Below, one piece after another: positions 37,851 through 49,517 of a stretch of 64,000 nt of DNA. Location: NCBI GenBank assembly GCA_902729315.2, contig LR746265.1:1123501-1187500 (forward strand), in the 5' to 3' direction. Below the pieces are notes generated by a model. It did no database searches, was not told the DNA's origin, and saw nothing but the letters and a program-made list of their open reading frames with translations. Position 1 is the stretch's first letter. The number at the start of each line of letters is the position of its first letter. The position numbers and the translations under genes are program-made. The stretch comes from Spirodela intermedia (taxonomy: Eukaryota; Streptophyta; Magnoliopsida; Alismatales; Araceae).

Positions 37851-38950
37851 TTTTTTTTATAACAATTAAGTACAAAAGAAAGTAAAGTTCTAATAATATC
37901 CATCTTTGCCACTTTTTATCCAAATAATTATCACATGAGTTTGTCTGTATCATTTAGCTACCCATCTAGTTTTATATCTTTCTAATGTCCCATCAGTTTT
38001 ATATTTAATGGCATACATACATTTACATCCGATTTTTTTCTTTCCTTGTAGTAACTTGACTAGTTCTCAATTTTGATTTTGTGTTTAATGACTTCATCTC
38101 CTTGTTCATCTTTTCTTTCTATTCTTCACAATATAGTTTTTTTTTTTTCAGATAAGATAGATAGGCATTAAGAGAAGTAAGAAATTATATATATAAAGAT
38201 AAATCTTTAAAAGGGATAAATTTATAAATTAAAAACATTAGGTATTAAACCATTTCTTCTTTTTCTTCTTTTCTTTCCTAGGAGTGATAAGTAAATCTGG
38301 AGCATTCCTTCTAATGTAGAGAATTGAATAAGATTTTCTTAGATATTCTTAGAGCCTAGAGATTACATATCAAGTAGAGGTTCCTCAAAGGCCACATTTA
38401 CAAGCATAGGTTCTTGTAAAGGTGATATCGGTAATAAGAAGTTTCTAAATTTTAGTTTTCCACCATCATATTTAAGTATTTTTTCTCAATTAAGAAAATT
38501 TTCTCAATTAAGAAATTTTTCTTTACTATTAAAAAAGAATTCATGTTCACAAAAGGTTACATCAATTGAAATAAAATATATCTTTGATAAAGAACGATAA
38601 CATTTATGTCATTTCTTATAGTTCTTGTATCTCATAACAACTTATTTTAGTAAACATAGATCAAACTTCTATTTGACTTGATCTGGATTGTGAACATACC
38701 ACACATTCAAATATCCTTAGAATCAAGTTAGTTCTTAATTGAATATGTGAGTAATGGTGTGATACAACCTCTAGGGGACTTTTAAGTTACAATACTCAGG
38801 CTAGTCAGTGATTTATGAGGTAAACATTCATTAATACCACATCTCCAAAATACTTTGATACATTATTCTAGAATAAAATATTATTCATATTTGAATTTTT
38901 TATTGAGATTTTTTTGTGATTACCACCGACACTTAAGACTGTCTTGACAT
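37850..38950 (-). mobile_element. Copia pol remnant C
   Basis: On the minus strand, with stops and shifts, parts of the integrase C-terminus (RSLSKIYFISIDVTFCEHEF, about 38600-38530) precede an RT N-terminal block (KCMYAIKYKTDGTLERYKTR, about 38035-37960). The order integrase then RT marks Ty1/copia. It is heavily decayed and the LTRs were not found. Confidence 0.7.
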
Positions 38951-39044
38951 TTTTGAAGATGATTCTTGTAATTAAGGCGAAATGCTATCGATGTGATTAA
39001 TGAAATGAGCACCGCAAAATGCTTGGCTTACAAAGCAGCAATCG

Positions 39045-39101
<57 letters not shown>
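38950..39101 (+). repeat. Dispersed repeat ending in (GA)n, copy 2
   Basis: It matches 12519-12803: TTTTGAAGATGA..CTTG, AATTAAGGC, then GATTAATGAAATGAGC, CCGCAAAA.GCTTGGC, TACAAAGCAGCA.TCGT.TGA and a (GA)n tract of more than 50 bp (39048-39101). Here the two blocks are nearly contiguous. Confidence 0.65.
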
Positions 39102-39104
<3 letters not shown>

Positions 39105-40061
39105 TCATGGTCCACGTGGAAAACCCATTAGAATAAGCATATTTACAGAGCTCCAGAAAAAAAAAAGAGGGCACCAGAAATATTGACATCAAATTTAGAC
39201 CAGAAGGTGGAAAATTCTCAGAAAAGGCGAGGTTAGCAACGGCTTACTCTTTCATCATTCTTTGCATTTAACAAAGATATTCTTGTTTTGATTGATTATG
39301 CTGAGCTGGAGGTTCTATGGGCGAGATCGCGATTGTTCCTCGACCCAATGACCTCCAAGGGTCGAAGCCCGGTCCTGCAACAGAAGGCCAACTAAGAGCT
39401 CTCAACAAAGAAAAGAAACAAGATGAAGCGTTAAATCATCCAGATAGCGAGTTCAAGACGAAGGACGGATGCTAGCATCCAAGGAATAGAATATATTTGG
39501 GTTATCAGTGTCATTGTACTCCCAAAATAGAAGAAAAAAAGTTATTACGAAAAATTAAAAAACGTTAACAAAATTTACAGATTGCCTGCTCAGAAGTTTG
39601 ACTAACAATCCTCCTGTGGGTAGCCACGGTCGCATGATCGTGAGGACAAATTTCTCGGAATATAGGGTATCAAGGAGGGTAAGTGATCCCAGGGGGACTG
39701 CATAAGCCTTACCCGAAACCAGAATGAGCCTCAGTCTAGACAGAAAACCAGGGCGGATACTAGTTCCAGTAGTTACCAAGTCCACGAACATCCGGTACTC
39801 TCATGATTCTGAGTCGCTGCACTGTGCTCAAGAACATCCTGCGAGATAAAGATCACAGCATTCAAGAACAAGACGATGGAGCAGAGCCAGATAGATAAAA
39901 CATCTCCCCGAGGATGCAGCTGAGGAACCAAGGTACTGATGATCCGGCTGGAGAAATTGAGGATAAACTAAGGCGGATTTTAAATCAGAAGATGGCTGCC
40001 CCAGGAACCATCAGAAGGAAGGAAGATTTATTCGACAAAGATGAAGTGGAAAAAAAAACCA
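39102..40061. other. 3' flank of the Aux/IAA gene
   Basis: No gene recognised. Part of it is presumably the Aux/IAA 3' untranslated region. A 78-codon open frame on the minus strand (39555-39791) shows no family similarity I know. Confidence 0.5.
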
Positions 40062-41558
40062 TCAGCCTTTAGTAACACGTTGACCTTGCGCCCACTCACT
40101 ACCATGGTTACAGGGGCAGATTCCATGGACCATGTTATGACAAGCATGAGCCTTCAAGATATCAAGCCTATGAACAGATTGTGAAGTCAAGAACTCACCT
40201 TGTCGGTGAAGCGTTCACAGGAATTCCTCTGTAAAATCAGAGTGAAAAGAGAGAAGGACATGGAGCAATGTGGAAGGGAAGGAAAGCCATACCCCCACGG
40301 AACGTCACCGACGAGCATCCAGTCCCCATCCTTGTCTTCATATGTTAGGATGAAACCAGAGGAGCCGTCCAGCAGATTCGCCTTCTTCCAGGTTCCTGAC
40401 ATCAGAAAACATGTTAATCAAGACGTGAGGACAAAGCAGGGATGAGAGAGGTCGAAGAGGATGCCCCCCAACTGATAGATCTGTCCACAGAGTTGCGGCT
40501 CTGAAACATCTCCTCCAGCGCCATGGCAAGGGCTTCATATGTGTGGTGAGAGTTGAGGTCCACCTTCCTCCCGATGGGCATTCCATCCATATTGACCTTC
40601 ACGAACAGAGAACCCCCAATTGGCCCCTTCTTCGCCTGCTGTTGGTGAGAACCCATCTCCTTGGTGGCGCTGCGGGGGATGTTAACCGCGTGACCAGTGA
40701 TCTTGCAGCGGCTAGCGCCATTGCTGCAGTCTTTCTCGTTGTTGTTTCCTTCGGAGCTGTCCTTGGAGTGGTTGATCACGCTGTTCATCCGATACGTCCT
40801 GACTGGCGGCCACCCCACCACTTGGCCGCTACATAACATTTCGAGAGTGAATCAGGGAAACGTAAAATCGAAAGAAGAATCATCCGATCGGGATAGAATC
40901 AATGAACAGAGATGGTAGAAATTCAAAAGGTATTCACATCAACATGAATCAGAGAAGTGAAACTTCAGATCGGCGCAAGAAAAGGATGAAATCCCAGCGA
41001 GAAACACCGTAAGGAGATATCGCCAGAAAACAGATGAAAGCAAAATTAATTCCAAGATCAAGACGGCATAAAAAGAATTAAGAAATAATTTCAAGTCGTG
41101 TGCCACACACACACACATCAAGATTTAAGCAGTTTTATATTCACCAAAGAAAAAGGGAGAGAGAAGGGGGCATACCTCGGCCTCTGAGATCCGACATTGG
41201 GAGCCACGGAATCTGCAGTTCTCTTGTTCCCCGCCGCTCCAGAACAGCCTCCGCGATGGCCTCTGCCCACCGATGGAGACGAGGAGGCGGTCGACGACGA
41301 AGATGAAATCGGCGAACCTTGGGAGGCCAAAATGGGAGGAAAATCCTCAGCGGTGAGTATCCTACAACAATCGCCCCACGGCAACCTTGCGCCGCCGCTC
41401 CTCAGGGTTCTCCCACTGGTAGCGATCTTCCCTCCCAGGCTCAGCCCCAACTCCAGCTCCGCCTCCTCCCCATCGCGATGCTGACCAGCCTCTTCCTCTT
41501 CCGCCACCGCCAGCCGGCTGATGCCCCCGGCATCCTTGGCCGCCTGGAAGGACGGCAT
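40062..41558 (-). CDS. Aux/IAA auxin-response repressor
   Basis: Aux/IAA proteins are short-lived nuclear repressors that bind ARF transcription factors and are degraded through TIR1/AFB when auxin is present. Five exons join in frame: 41558-41176, 40828-40473, 40395-40293, 40228-40199 and 40167-40062, giving 325 aa. Domain I (EAR repressor, LELGLSLGG) lies near residue 35. The domain II degron [12 protein letters not shown] begins near residue 130, and domain III includes [19 protein letters not shown] and [13 protein letters not shown]. The [20 protein letters not shown] and DVPW block is intact. Domain IV is odd: after DVPW the model reads [20 protein letters not shown] instead of the usual EMF..SVKRLRIMK. 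The exon 2 donor (A|GTTGGG) and the 30-nt exon 4 are the weakest parts of the model. I cannot assign a subfamily number. Confidence 0.88.
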
Positions 41559-42211
41559 ATCGGACGCAACCTCCGGACCTGCAGTCCTGCTCCGCCACCT
41601 CAGCGGCTTCCTCCACAGAGGGGAAGAAGAACGAGAGCAGCCACCGAATGGGGAGAAGACGACACGAAGGTGGCGGTGTGGTCGTGGCGGAAGGAGGAAA
41701 GAAGGCGGTGGAGGCGCTGTCAGCCGCTGCCACTGTACCCCCCTCTTCCCCCCCCCTCTCTATTGCTGCGCTCTCATGGTGGCGGTACTGATCGTCGTGG
41801 GGCGGGAGGGCTTTATGTGGGGCCCATTCCCCCCATTAATTAATAGTAACCGGATTCGGGTCATGGGCTGAAGGATGGCCGTCCAGATATGGTAAGAACG
41901 GGACCAAATGATGCCGGAAATGTGCCGCAATCATAACCGTCCAATGGAAGGACCCCGATGTAATGGCCCCCGCAGGGCAATTTGGGTATTTTCCACGACA
42001 ATGGGAGAGAGAGGGTGGAGGCCCACCAGAATAGTCGCCCTCCGGCATTCGAGCCTATCCGACGTGGCGCGTCGTTTCCTTTTATTCGAATATAAAAGGA
42101 GCCCATTCAATCGGTCAAACAGCGGTAGAGTCAAACCAACGACCTTTATTCGTAGAGTCATTTCACTAGCTCCTCTTTAACTTCATTTTTGTGGGGCCCG
42201 ATCCCTAGAAA
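41559..42211. promoter_or_regulatory. Aux/IAA upstream region
   Basis: These 0.65 kb separate the Aux/IAA start from the stop codon of the thiolase gene on the same strand. They must hold the Aux/IAA promoter and leader and the thiolase 3' end. The part next to the ATG is GC-rich. I did not find a convincing cluster of TGTCTC auxin-response elements. Confidence 0.4.
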
Positions 42212-42592
42212 TTAAAATCCCTTGACGTTCGTGAGCTGGTCCACCGCGTCCCCCCTCTCGAAGACAGCCGCCGCACCCATTCCCGTGCCTGTCATTCATC
42301 CCCATTAATTAATTAAATAACTAACGAACTAATAAATTAAAAATAATATATATATATATGTATGTATATAGCGAGAGCGAGAGCGAGAGAGAGAGAGAGA
42401 GGGACCTATGCACATGGAGACGACACCAAAGCGGCAGTCTCTGCCCCTGCGCTTCATTTCATGCAACAGCGTCGCCACACAACGGGCCCCTGAATAAATT
42501 AGACGGATTATAATTATTTTTAGGAAAAATAAATCAAATATCAGCAGTGCCCATTGAGGGTGCTAGGGCCGGTCCGGGCCTTGCTAATCACC

Positions 42593-42627
<35 letters not shown>

Positions 42628-43034
42628 CCAGTCGCGCCGAGTGGATGACCAAGGGCAATGGCCCCACCGTTGACATTTATTTTGGACGGATCCAGCTCGA
42701 GCTTCTTGGCGCAGTAGACGAATTGGGAGGCGAACGCCTGGACGGAAGCAATAGAAGGCAGGTCGAGCTGAATGCCTACGAGGAGGAGGGAGTGAAATAG
42801 ATGGGGGATGACGGGAAATTACCTCGTTTATCTCGAAGAGATCGATGTCGTCGAGCTGGAGGCCCGCAGATTTCACTGCGGCGGGAATCGCCACGGCGGG
42901 CCCCACGCCCATGACGGCCGGATCCACTCCGACGGCCGCAAAGCTCCTGTGTGACTCACACGGTTATTTTCTCGACGGTGAAGAGACGATCATCAGACCG
43001 AAAGTCAACCCACCGGGTCAGGTCCACAATGGGG

Positions 43035-43066
<32 letters not shown>

Positions 43067-46000
43067 AAGAGAACCTGAAGACGCCGAGAATGGGAAGCCC
43101 CTTCTTCACAGCCACGGATCTCTTCATCAGGAGGACTGCTCCAGCGCCATCTGTCACCTGGCTAGAATTCCCTGCCAAAAATAGAAACAGAGAACGTCAA
43201 ACAACGCCCGAGTCAAAGCAAGTCCAAACCAAGGAAAAGGGAACCGGCGATGGTACCGGCGGTGGTGGTCCCGTCCTTCTTGAAAGCCGGCTTGAGCTTT
43301 GCCAGGCCCGACAGGGAGGTACCGGGCCTAATCCCATCGTCAACGGAGATCGTCACTTCCTTCTCCTCCCCAGTTTTGGGGTCAACGATCTAAAACCGGA
43401 TGTATCAGAAAGCATTGACGAATAACAGATGGGTTTCAATCAAATTATCTACCTTTGTCTTCACGGGAATGATCTCATCCTTGAATCTACCAGCCGCTGT
43501 TGCGGCGGCCGCCTTCCGGTGAGATTCAACCTGCACATGTCATCAAGGGGCAGTTGCCCGAGAGGGATTACTACCCAAAACAGAAAAATTATGGAGTTCC
43601 GGGGAGTCTTGGCAGCTGGCGCTTACGGCAGCCTGGTCCTGCTCTTCGCGGGAGACGCCGAAGCGATGAGCCACGTTTTCGGAGGTAATGCCCATCGGGA
43701 GAAGGCAGTCTTGGGCTTGGGAGAATATGTGAGTCTGAAGAGACGTGAAGTATGAGACAAATGTTTCCACGGGTTGAAGAAGACACCAAGTTTGTTTTAC
43801 CATAAAACTGTGGTTACCACCTTGGGATTGATGGATCCGTCCCAAGCCATTGGATCAGCTGTCATTGACTCCAAGCCAGCGCCAATTCCTGGAGAAAATC
43901 ATCAAGAAAAAGATTACTAACAGTAATTAAGTCAGCGCCCATTGCCAATATTAGAGTGATCGACGCACAAGATTGGGATGATTAGATGACTTGAAAGGCT
44001 TACCGATGTCGTAAAACCCGGCTCTTATTGCTGCAACAACATCAGCCACTGCTTGAAGGCCAGAGGAGCATTGGCGGTTCACTGTTCTGAGAGGCACAGT
44101 TTCTGCATGATGAATATCACTATAATTAACCTTAGCTAAGTCTAATGAAGGATCCAAGATAATTTGGCAAAGTCTATCGATTACAAGCACCGCATAATGC
44201 ACCGAAAAAAAAAAAGAAAAAAGGACAGGTTTCTGGGTGGGAGCCTCTTCTTGGGCTGTAGTCCAATTCATGAAGTTAGGGATTCACACTGGGGATTTCC
44301 CTAGGCCTCTGGAAGTGTCTAGAATAAGAAGGTAAAGAAGCCAGTCTAAATTACATTTCAATGACAAAAGTTCTTGAGCTGAGGAAAATTGTAAGTACCA
44401 GGAAAGCCCGCATAGAAAGCTGCCATCCTGCATTCACTAGCTCTTTGTGAACCTCGAGCTAAGACCGTACCAACAACGATATCGCCGACTTCACTTGGGT
44501 CGATTTTAGATGTGTCCAGTACGGCCTAGATTTAGAGTTAATAAATGAATAGAGAATTAGAATTACTCAAGAAAACCTGCATTAGCATGGGCTAAAAGTA
44601 GCCTAACAATGTGATCACGTGAGGTTTAAAAGAAACCTTGAGAACAGTCGCCAACAAATCATCAGGAAGTGTATCCTTGAAGCCACCACGCTTTGATTTG
44701 CAAAGTGGGGTCCGATATGCACTGTTGGCACAAGAGAAGAGTTAGAAAGAAACCCAAAAAAGGGGTTCAGTGCAAACTGAACAGATGTTTAGACATTTAG
44801 AATGAAGAAGTGAAATGATTGGGGAGCTAAAACTTTCTGCTTAATGACGAAGAGAAACCCATAGAGATACAAATGATCAGCACGTTTTAAATGGCTATGG
44901 CATCCCACTTCCTCCAACAAGAAAAAAACGAAGTATAGAGTAGAAAAGGCAACCAAAAGCTGTAACTTGAGATCCAACATTCCAACCACTATCAAAAATC
45001 ACCACATATGGGCATGCGTTCTTCCTCACACTTATCCCTTTTCCATCCCTTTTCCCAAATTATCGGTACTTCATAAGTATGCCAATTACCTGATTCTCTT
45101 TCTTTTTCCCTAATATGTTGGTGGTAGGGGGCTTCTGTTATCTTTCCATGTAGGAATTGGAATATGTACAACGAGTATTCTCAAGATATGAAATTTACAC
45201 TCCATTTTATGGTCAGCCATGAAACATGTGCTTATGTGATAATGAGTCAAATAAACCAGTTTCCCAAAGTCCTCTCTCCATGTTGCTACTGAAGTTAACT
45301 TCTACAGATAAAGGGAAAGCAAATTTCTGGAACGACAATGTCAACTTTTATTGAACATTCAAGGAATTTCATCAAAATATTCAAAAAAATGGGAACAACA
45401 CACTTTTCTCATTTAATTTAAGGCAAACGATAATACAACGGGAAACTTGCAATTTTCTGGAGCCAAACTGTCCAGTTCTATTTAAGACATGGGGAATTTC
45501 AGAATAACTTGAGCCAATTTTTTTCAAGTTGGAAACTTGTCATTCAGTTAAAGTCAAAGGATGATACATCGAGAACATTCCAACAAAAAAAAATGAAAAT
45601 TAAATGGCCAATGGAATAATGAAATTGGAACACCAAACTTTCAAGGGTAAACCAAAGTTTTATTTTTGTTAGTTATTTCTTCTGTCTTAAATAAAACTGG
45701 ACAGTTTTGTTTCATTGGGTAAATCAAAGGTAATTCAGGAACGAGCTTCGTGGTTCTTAGGTTAACAAAAGGGCAATGCTCACTGATTTGAAAAACCTTT
45801 AATTATCTTCGACGACTGGATTTTCGACTGAATCTTACACTAAGATTAATTTTTTTCATAATAAATGACAAGAAAAACGTGAACATAATAGGTACGATTC
45901 CAGTTTTGGAGGGATAATGTGCATACAAAAGATACTTACGCTACAATCACAACGTCATCCCCAAAAGAGGCACTCCTCTCATATGCTGCACTGTCCCCCG

Positions 46001-46268
46001 CAGCACAAATGGATGACTGGCGATAAAATGAATTTCAGTGTGAGGAATCATGTCGAAATGCATAAAATTTAAACAGCAAAAGATGAAACTGTTTAATTGG
46101 ATGCCATATAGGTGTTAATTAGAGAATAAATACAGAAGAAAAGAAGCTGATGACAATATGGAGGGTCACTAAATGCTCTCACAAAAAAAGAGCTCTTCAT
46201 CTTTTAGAAGTGATGATGAATTCGGTTGTGGCACTACGCCGCTTCATTATTTAGGGGAGCGATGAATG

Positions 46269-46306
<38 letters not shown>

Positions 46307-47069
46307 GTTACACAGTTTACGTGGGAGCAGAAAATCTGTTTTAGATGAAATATTTTCGGTATTGCAACGATTACCCTTTCTCCCTTAAATACATAACCAT
46401 GAAAAAGGGCATAATACCTAAGTAAATAGTTTCTCAAACGATTGCGATTATAACTTCTGAGTTTAGCAGAGCTGTGCATCTCTAAAATAATACTTCCACT
46501 CCTAGATATGAAAGACCCGGTTTCTTTGAGCGAGGAGCAGCAAACTTCAAAACCCGAGAGACTTTTTTCCATCTAGATCAAAACCATCACGAGATACGTG
46601 AAATTTGAGACCGACAACCGGCAAACGAATCCCAATTTTAGATCAGGCAACGAAAATAATGAAAACATCAACAGAAATTTGAACCTCGAAAAACAAGTAC
46701 AAGGCCGAAGGGACATAAACGGGATAAAGCTAAAATCATCCCTCGCGACGAACCGATCCATCCAACGACATCATTTGCAACTTTCGCGAAAGAGAAAAAA
46801 CCAAAAATCCAAAGTTAAACAAGAAAAATCAACGACCGCCACTATCCGATCTCATCTACCTCAAATCCAGAGCATGAAATCCATCACCGGTGCCCTTAAG
46901 GGCTCAAATCCGTCGGAAACCAAGGGTCTATGGCAAGCCTACAGAGCCAAACAGGGAGGAAAATCCAGGATCCCAGGACCGCGGAGGCTACCGATACGAT
47001 CTGCGACGACTCCGACGAAGGGGCGAGGTGCTGGAGAAGAACCCTCTGCCTGTTGATCGCTCTATCCAT
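42212..47069 (-). CDS. KAT2: Peroxisomal 3-ketoacyl-CoA thiolase
   Basis: This enzyme does the last step of peroxisomal fatty-acid beta-oxidation, also used for jasmonate and auxin (IBA) metabolism. Fourteen exons join to 445 aa: 47069-46998, 46016-45940, 44721-44637, 44525-44399, 44102-44004, 43888-43821, 43734-43627, 43530-43453, 43389-43257, 43171-43075, 42946-42823, 42737-42629, 42489-42406 and 42288-42212. The N-terminus [18 protein letters not shown] holds a PTS2 signal, RQ-x5-HL. Catalytic residues are present: the nucleophile Cys in [10 protein letters not shown], His in [10 protein letters not shown], Cys in VVSMCIGTGMGAA. The usual family length is about 460. Exon 1 end (ATC|GTATCG) and the exon 6 donor (43821 or 43818) are ambiguous. 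The C-terminus is short, ending DQLTNVKGF. Intron 1 (0.98 kb) and intron 2 (1.2 kb) are large; the latter carries an inverted repeat. Confidence 0.93.
42591..43062 (+). repeat. Two (GA)n microsatellites in thiolase introns
   Basis: Pure GA runs at about 42594-42625 and 43033-43062. Each lies in an intron very close to the 5' splice donor that follows a thiolase exon (donors at 42628 and 43074). Confidence 0.9.
45464..45709. repeat. Inverted repeat in thiolase intron 2 (MITE-like)
   Basis: Arms at 45464-45489 (CAAACTGTCCAGTTCTATTT...) and 45683-45709 (revcomp CAAAACTGTCCAGTTTTATT...) are near-perfect complements about 193 bp apart. Around the left arm, two imperfect direct copies of a roughly 115-bp block (GGAATTTCA, then GGCAAACGATAATACAACG / GTCAAAGGATGATACATCG) are also seen. 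Confidence 0.7.
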
Positions 47070-47690
47070 CTCTCGCTTCCTCGGGTAATTACCACCTATC
47101 CGACGATGAGAGAAATCACTGCACAGGCTCCGGAGCTAGAAGCCAAGCTTTTGTAGAAACTTGGGATTCCGACTCCCGAGGAGGAGACGTCACGAGTCGT
47201 GCCGTTACAAACTTTTTTTTAATAAAAATAACGAAATATAATTTAACGGCAGTTGCTTACCTCTTCGGAAGGGGAAAATGCCGTAGGAGACGTTATTCAC
47301 ACCCCCTTGATCACATCGTGCACGCCACCGACTCCTATCGTCTCCGGTGGGTTAGACCAAATCCGACCCGATCCGATTGGTCTTGACTTCGGCGGCCGCC
47401 CTTTTGGGATCTTCGTACGTTTAGCCCCACACCATCCAGTGGCGCTTGGTGGCAGACGACGCCACGTAAAAGTTTTTGTCTGGGAACGTTTAGAAGGTGA
47501 GAAACACGTGGCATAACAGCGAAGCCGCAGCTTAACTGCCGCCTTTGCGGCTGCCAGACGCACCGACCGAGCAGGGGGAAGGCGAACCGTTGAACCATTA
47601 GCAGGATCCGGGAAGATGATTTGAGCCAGCCGACAGCTTACTGGGTGGTGGACTCCTCTCTCTCTCTCTCACTCTCGCTCGCTTAAGACA
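47070..47690. promoter_or_regulatory. Thiolase upstream region
   Basis: Upstream of the thiolase ATG. It is GC-rich near the gene with an AT-rich patch at 47200-47245. No gene recognised; open frames on both strands at 47250-47600 look random. Confidence 0.4.
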
Positions 47691-47824
47691 AGCTTACCGC
47701 GAGTTTGCAAAGAAGGCGGTACGCCAGGAGGAGAGAGAAGGCAGGCAGACCCTCTCTCCCTGTCTCTCAAGATGTGAGCTTACCGCGAGTTTGCTAAGAA
47801 CGCGGTATGCCGGGGGAAAGAGAA

Positions 47825-47869
<45 letters not shown>

Positions 47870-47996
47870 GATGTGAGCTTTCCGTGAGTTTGCTAAGAAG
47901 TCGGTCTCAGGGAGGAGACAAAAGACGGCTTCTCTCTGTCCTCTTTTTCTCAGGATGTGAGCTTTCCGCGAATTTGCTGAGTCGCGGTCAACGGAG

Positions 47997-48041
<45 letters not shown>

Positions 48042-48044
48042 GTG
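47691..48044 (+). repeat. Minisatellite of about 85-99 bp units, mixed with (CT)n
   Basis: Four imperfect tandem units start at about 47691, 47776, 47875 and 47959. Each opens with AGCTT(A/T)CCG(C/T)GA(G/A)TTTGC, continues with AAGAA..CGGT and a purine-rich stretch, and ends in pyrimidine-rich DNA. In units 2 and 4 the pyrimidine part has grown into pure (CT)n (about 47827-47867 and 47999-48035). Read on the minus strand, each unit boundary encodes LANSRK.H, but no gene is supported. Confidence 0.88.
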
Positions 48045-48466
48045 TGAACGGGCGGGAAGGACGTGCCTGGGATTGTCTCGTTTTGGGCCGAGATGAGTAT
48101 TTCCGCCCACTTTCTCAAATCCTCTGTTGGGCCGGTTTTTCCTTTGAGAGCGCGGTGTGGCGGGGGTTCACCACGTGACAGGTGAGTCTAGTCAAGAAGG
48201 CCAAAAATAGTAATGAATGGGAGGTGGACCGGACCGGCTTGGACCGAATCTATATTTATTGATAAATTGGGTCAAAAAAGAGAACATTTACTTATCGAAC
48301 CCTCATAATTGTTATATTAAAGGAACCGTAATAAGACAAAGAAATGCTGACACGGAGAGAGAAACAACGCCGCGATGATACCAATCCTTCTATGAAATGC
48401 ATGCAGAACGAGGAAATTAACCCAAAACGCCGCTTCCGGCTTCCTTCCCATCGTCGTCCTCGCCTT
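48045..48466. other. Intergenic region below the C2H2 gene
   Basis: The 3' flank of the zinc-finger gene, between it and the minisatellite. No further feature recognised. Confidence 0.5.
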
Positions 48467-49132
48467 TCACAGATGGAGGGAAAGATCCAGGTGGTTCCCT
48501 CCGCCGTCTCCTTCGCCTGCTCCGCCGCTACTGGCGACGGCGGTGCCACCGCTGCCGCCGCCTATGGAGACGACGGCCATCTGCCTCTCTCGGGCTTCCC
48601 TCACGCTCCTCTGCCATGCCCGAAACCGCTCCTCGTCGTGATCCGGAAACATTGACGGAGAAAAGGTGGAGAACGGGGCAGCGGTGGCTGCGGCGTAGAA
48701 GTCCGGCTGTAGCGGAGGATCCGCAGCCGGGGAGTCGATGAAGCGGAAGGCGGAGGAGGAGGAGGAGGAGGAGGAGGGCAAAGGGATGTAGGGGTTGGCC
48801 GCCGGCGCATAGGATCGGCGGGAGGGACGGGAGACGGTGGCCGGCGGCGGCGGGCGGCGCTGCCAGGAATGGAAGCAGGAGAGGGTGCCGAAGTACGGCT
48901 GAGGGTTCAGGTCGTAGACGTCGTAGAGGCTGGGGGCCGGCGGCGACGGCGGCCGCCGACCGGTGAAGCTGCTGTCATTCTCCTTGTTCAGGGACCTCTC
49001 TCTCTTGTGGGCGTTCTGGTGCCCCCCCAGAGCCTGGGAAGTGGGGAAATTCCTCGAGCAGTACTGGCAGCGATACGACCTTTCTTCCTTCCCGGTTGCT
49101 GGAGAGCTTCTCTCTCCATCGTCGTTCGCCAT
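48467..49132 (-). CDS. Single C2H2 zinc-finger repressor with EAR motif
   Basis: This intronless gene encodes a 221-aa plant C2H2 protein. One zinc finger near residues 20-42 reads [20 protein letters not shown] followed by NAH, with the plant-specific QALGGH helix and spacing C-x2-C-x12-H-x3-H. The C-terminus ends LDLSLHL, an LxLxL EAR motif that recruits TOPLESS-type co-repressors. The middle is low-complexity, with Pro, Ser (SSSSSSSS) and Gly runs. This layout (one finger near the N-terminus, EAR at the very end) fits the GIS/ZFP5/ZFP6/ZFP8 or KNUCKLES group, which control trichome, floral or hormone responses; which one cannot be told here. A TATA-like box at 49463-49472 and (GA)n runs at 49345-49371 and 49495-49517 lie upstream. 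Confidence 0.93.
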   Translation of the reverse strand: MANDDGERSSPATGKEERSYRCQYCSRNFPTSQALGGHQNAHKRERSLNKENDSSFTGRRPPSPPAPSLYDVYDLNPQPYFGTLSCFHSWQRRPPPPATVSRPSRRSYAPAANPYIPLPSSSSSSSSAFRFIDSPAADPPLQPDFYAAATAAPFSTFSPSMFPDHDEERFRAWQRSVREARERQMAVVSIGGGSGGTAVASSGGAGEGDGGGNHLDLSLHL

Positions 49133-49344
49133 GGCGAAGGGATGCCAAAGAGGGTAAACAGAAGACGGTAGAAGAAACAGCCTACTCCCGTTTCGCGCAC
49201 CAGTCGACGAGATCTTCTCAGAAACGGCAGGAAAATGAGAGAACGGAAAGAGATATCATAATATATTCTCTCCTTTGGCCAGACTTGAAATAAAGAACCC
49301 CCGAGGATGAAGCAGAAGAAGCAGAACAAGGAGAACAGTGCCAC

Positions 49345-49375
<31 letters not shown>

Positions 49376-49462
49376 GGTGGGAAACGAGCCAGAAGCAGGA
49401 GAAGAAGAGAGGACAAGAGGCCTCCTGGAAGAAGATACGACATCTAAGGGAGATGGGTAACC

Positions 49463-49472
49463 CTATTTATAG
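49463..49472 (-). promoter_or_regulatory. Putative TATA box of the C2H2 gene
   Basis: CTATAAATAG on the minus strand, about 330 bp upstream of the C2H2 start codon, with GA-rich leader sequence between. This matches the plant TATA consensus; transcription start not shown. Confidence 0.55.
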
Positions 49473-49517
49473 AGCGCTCTCTCAGAGATACCGGGGAGAG
49501 AGAGAGAGAGAGAGAGA

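Noticed and set aside
39555-39791. A last Aux/IAA exon further downstream
   Set aside because: The translation has no domain IV residues; the frame-consistent exon at 40167-40062 is a better end.
47691-48044. Possible CRISPR-like array
   Set aside because: The spacers are not unique, units are 85-99 bp and the genome is a plant; it is a minisatellite.
47780-48118. Repetitive open frame with ANSRKAH and (RE)n runs
   Set aside because: The repeats come from the minisatellite and (CT)n tracts; there is no sign of coding selection.
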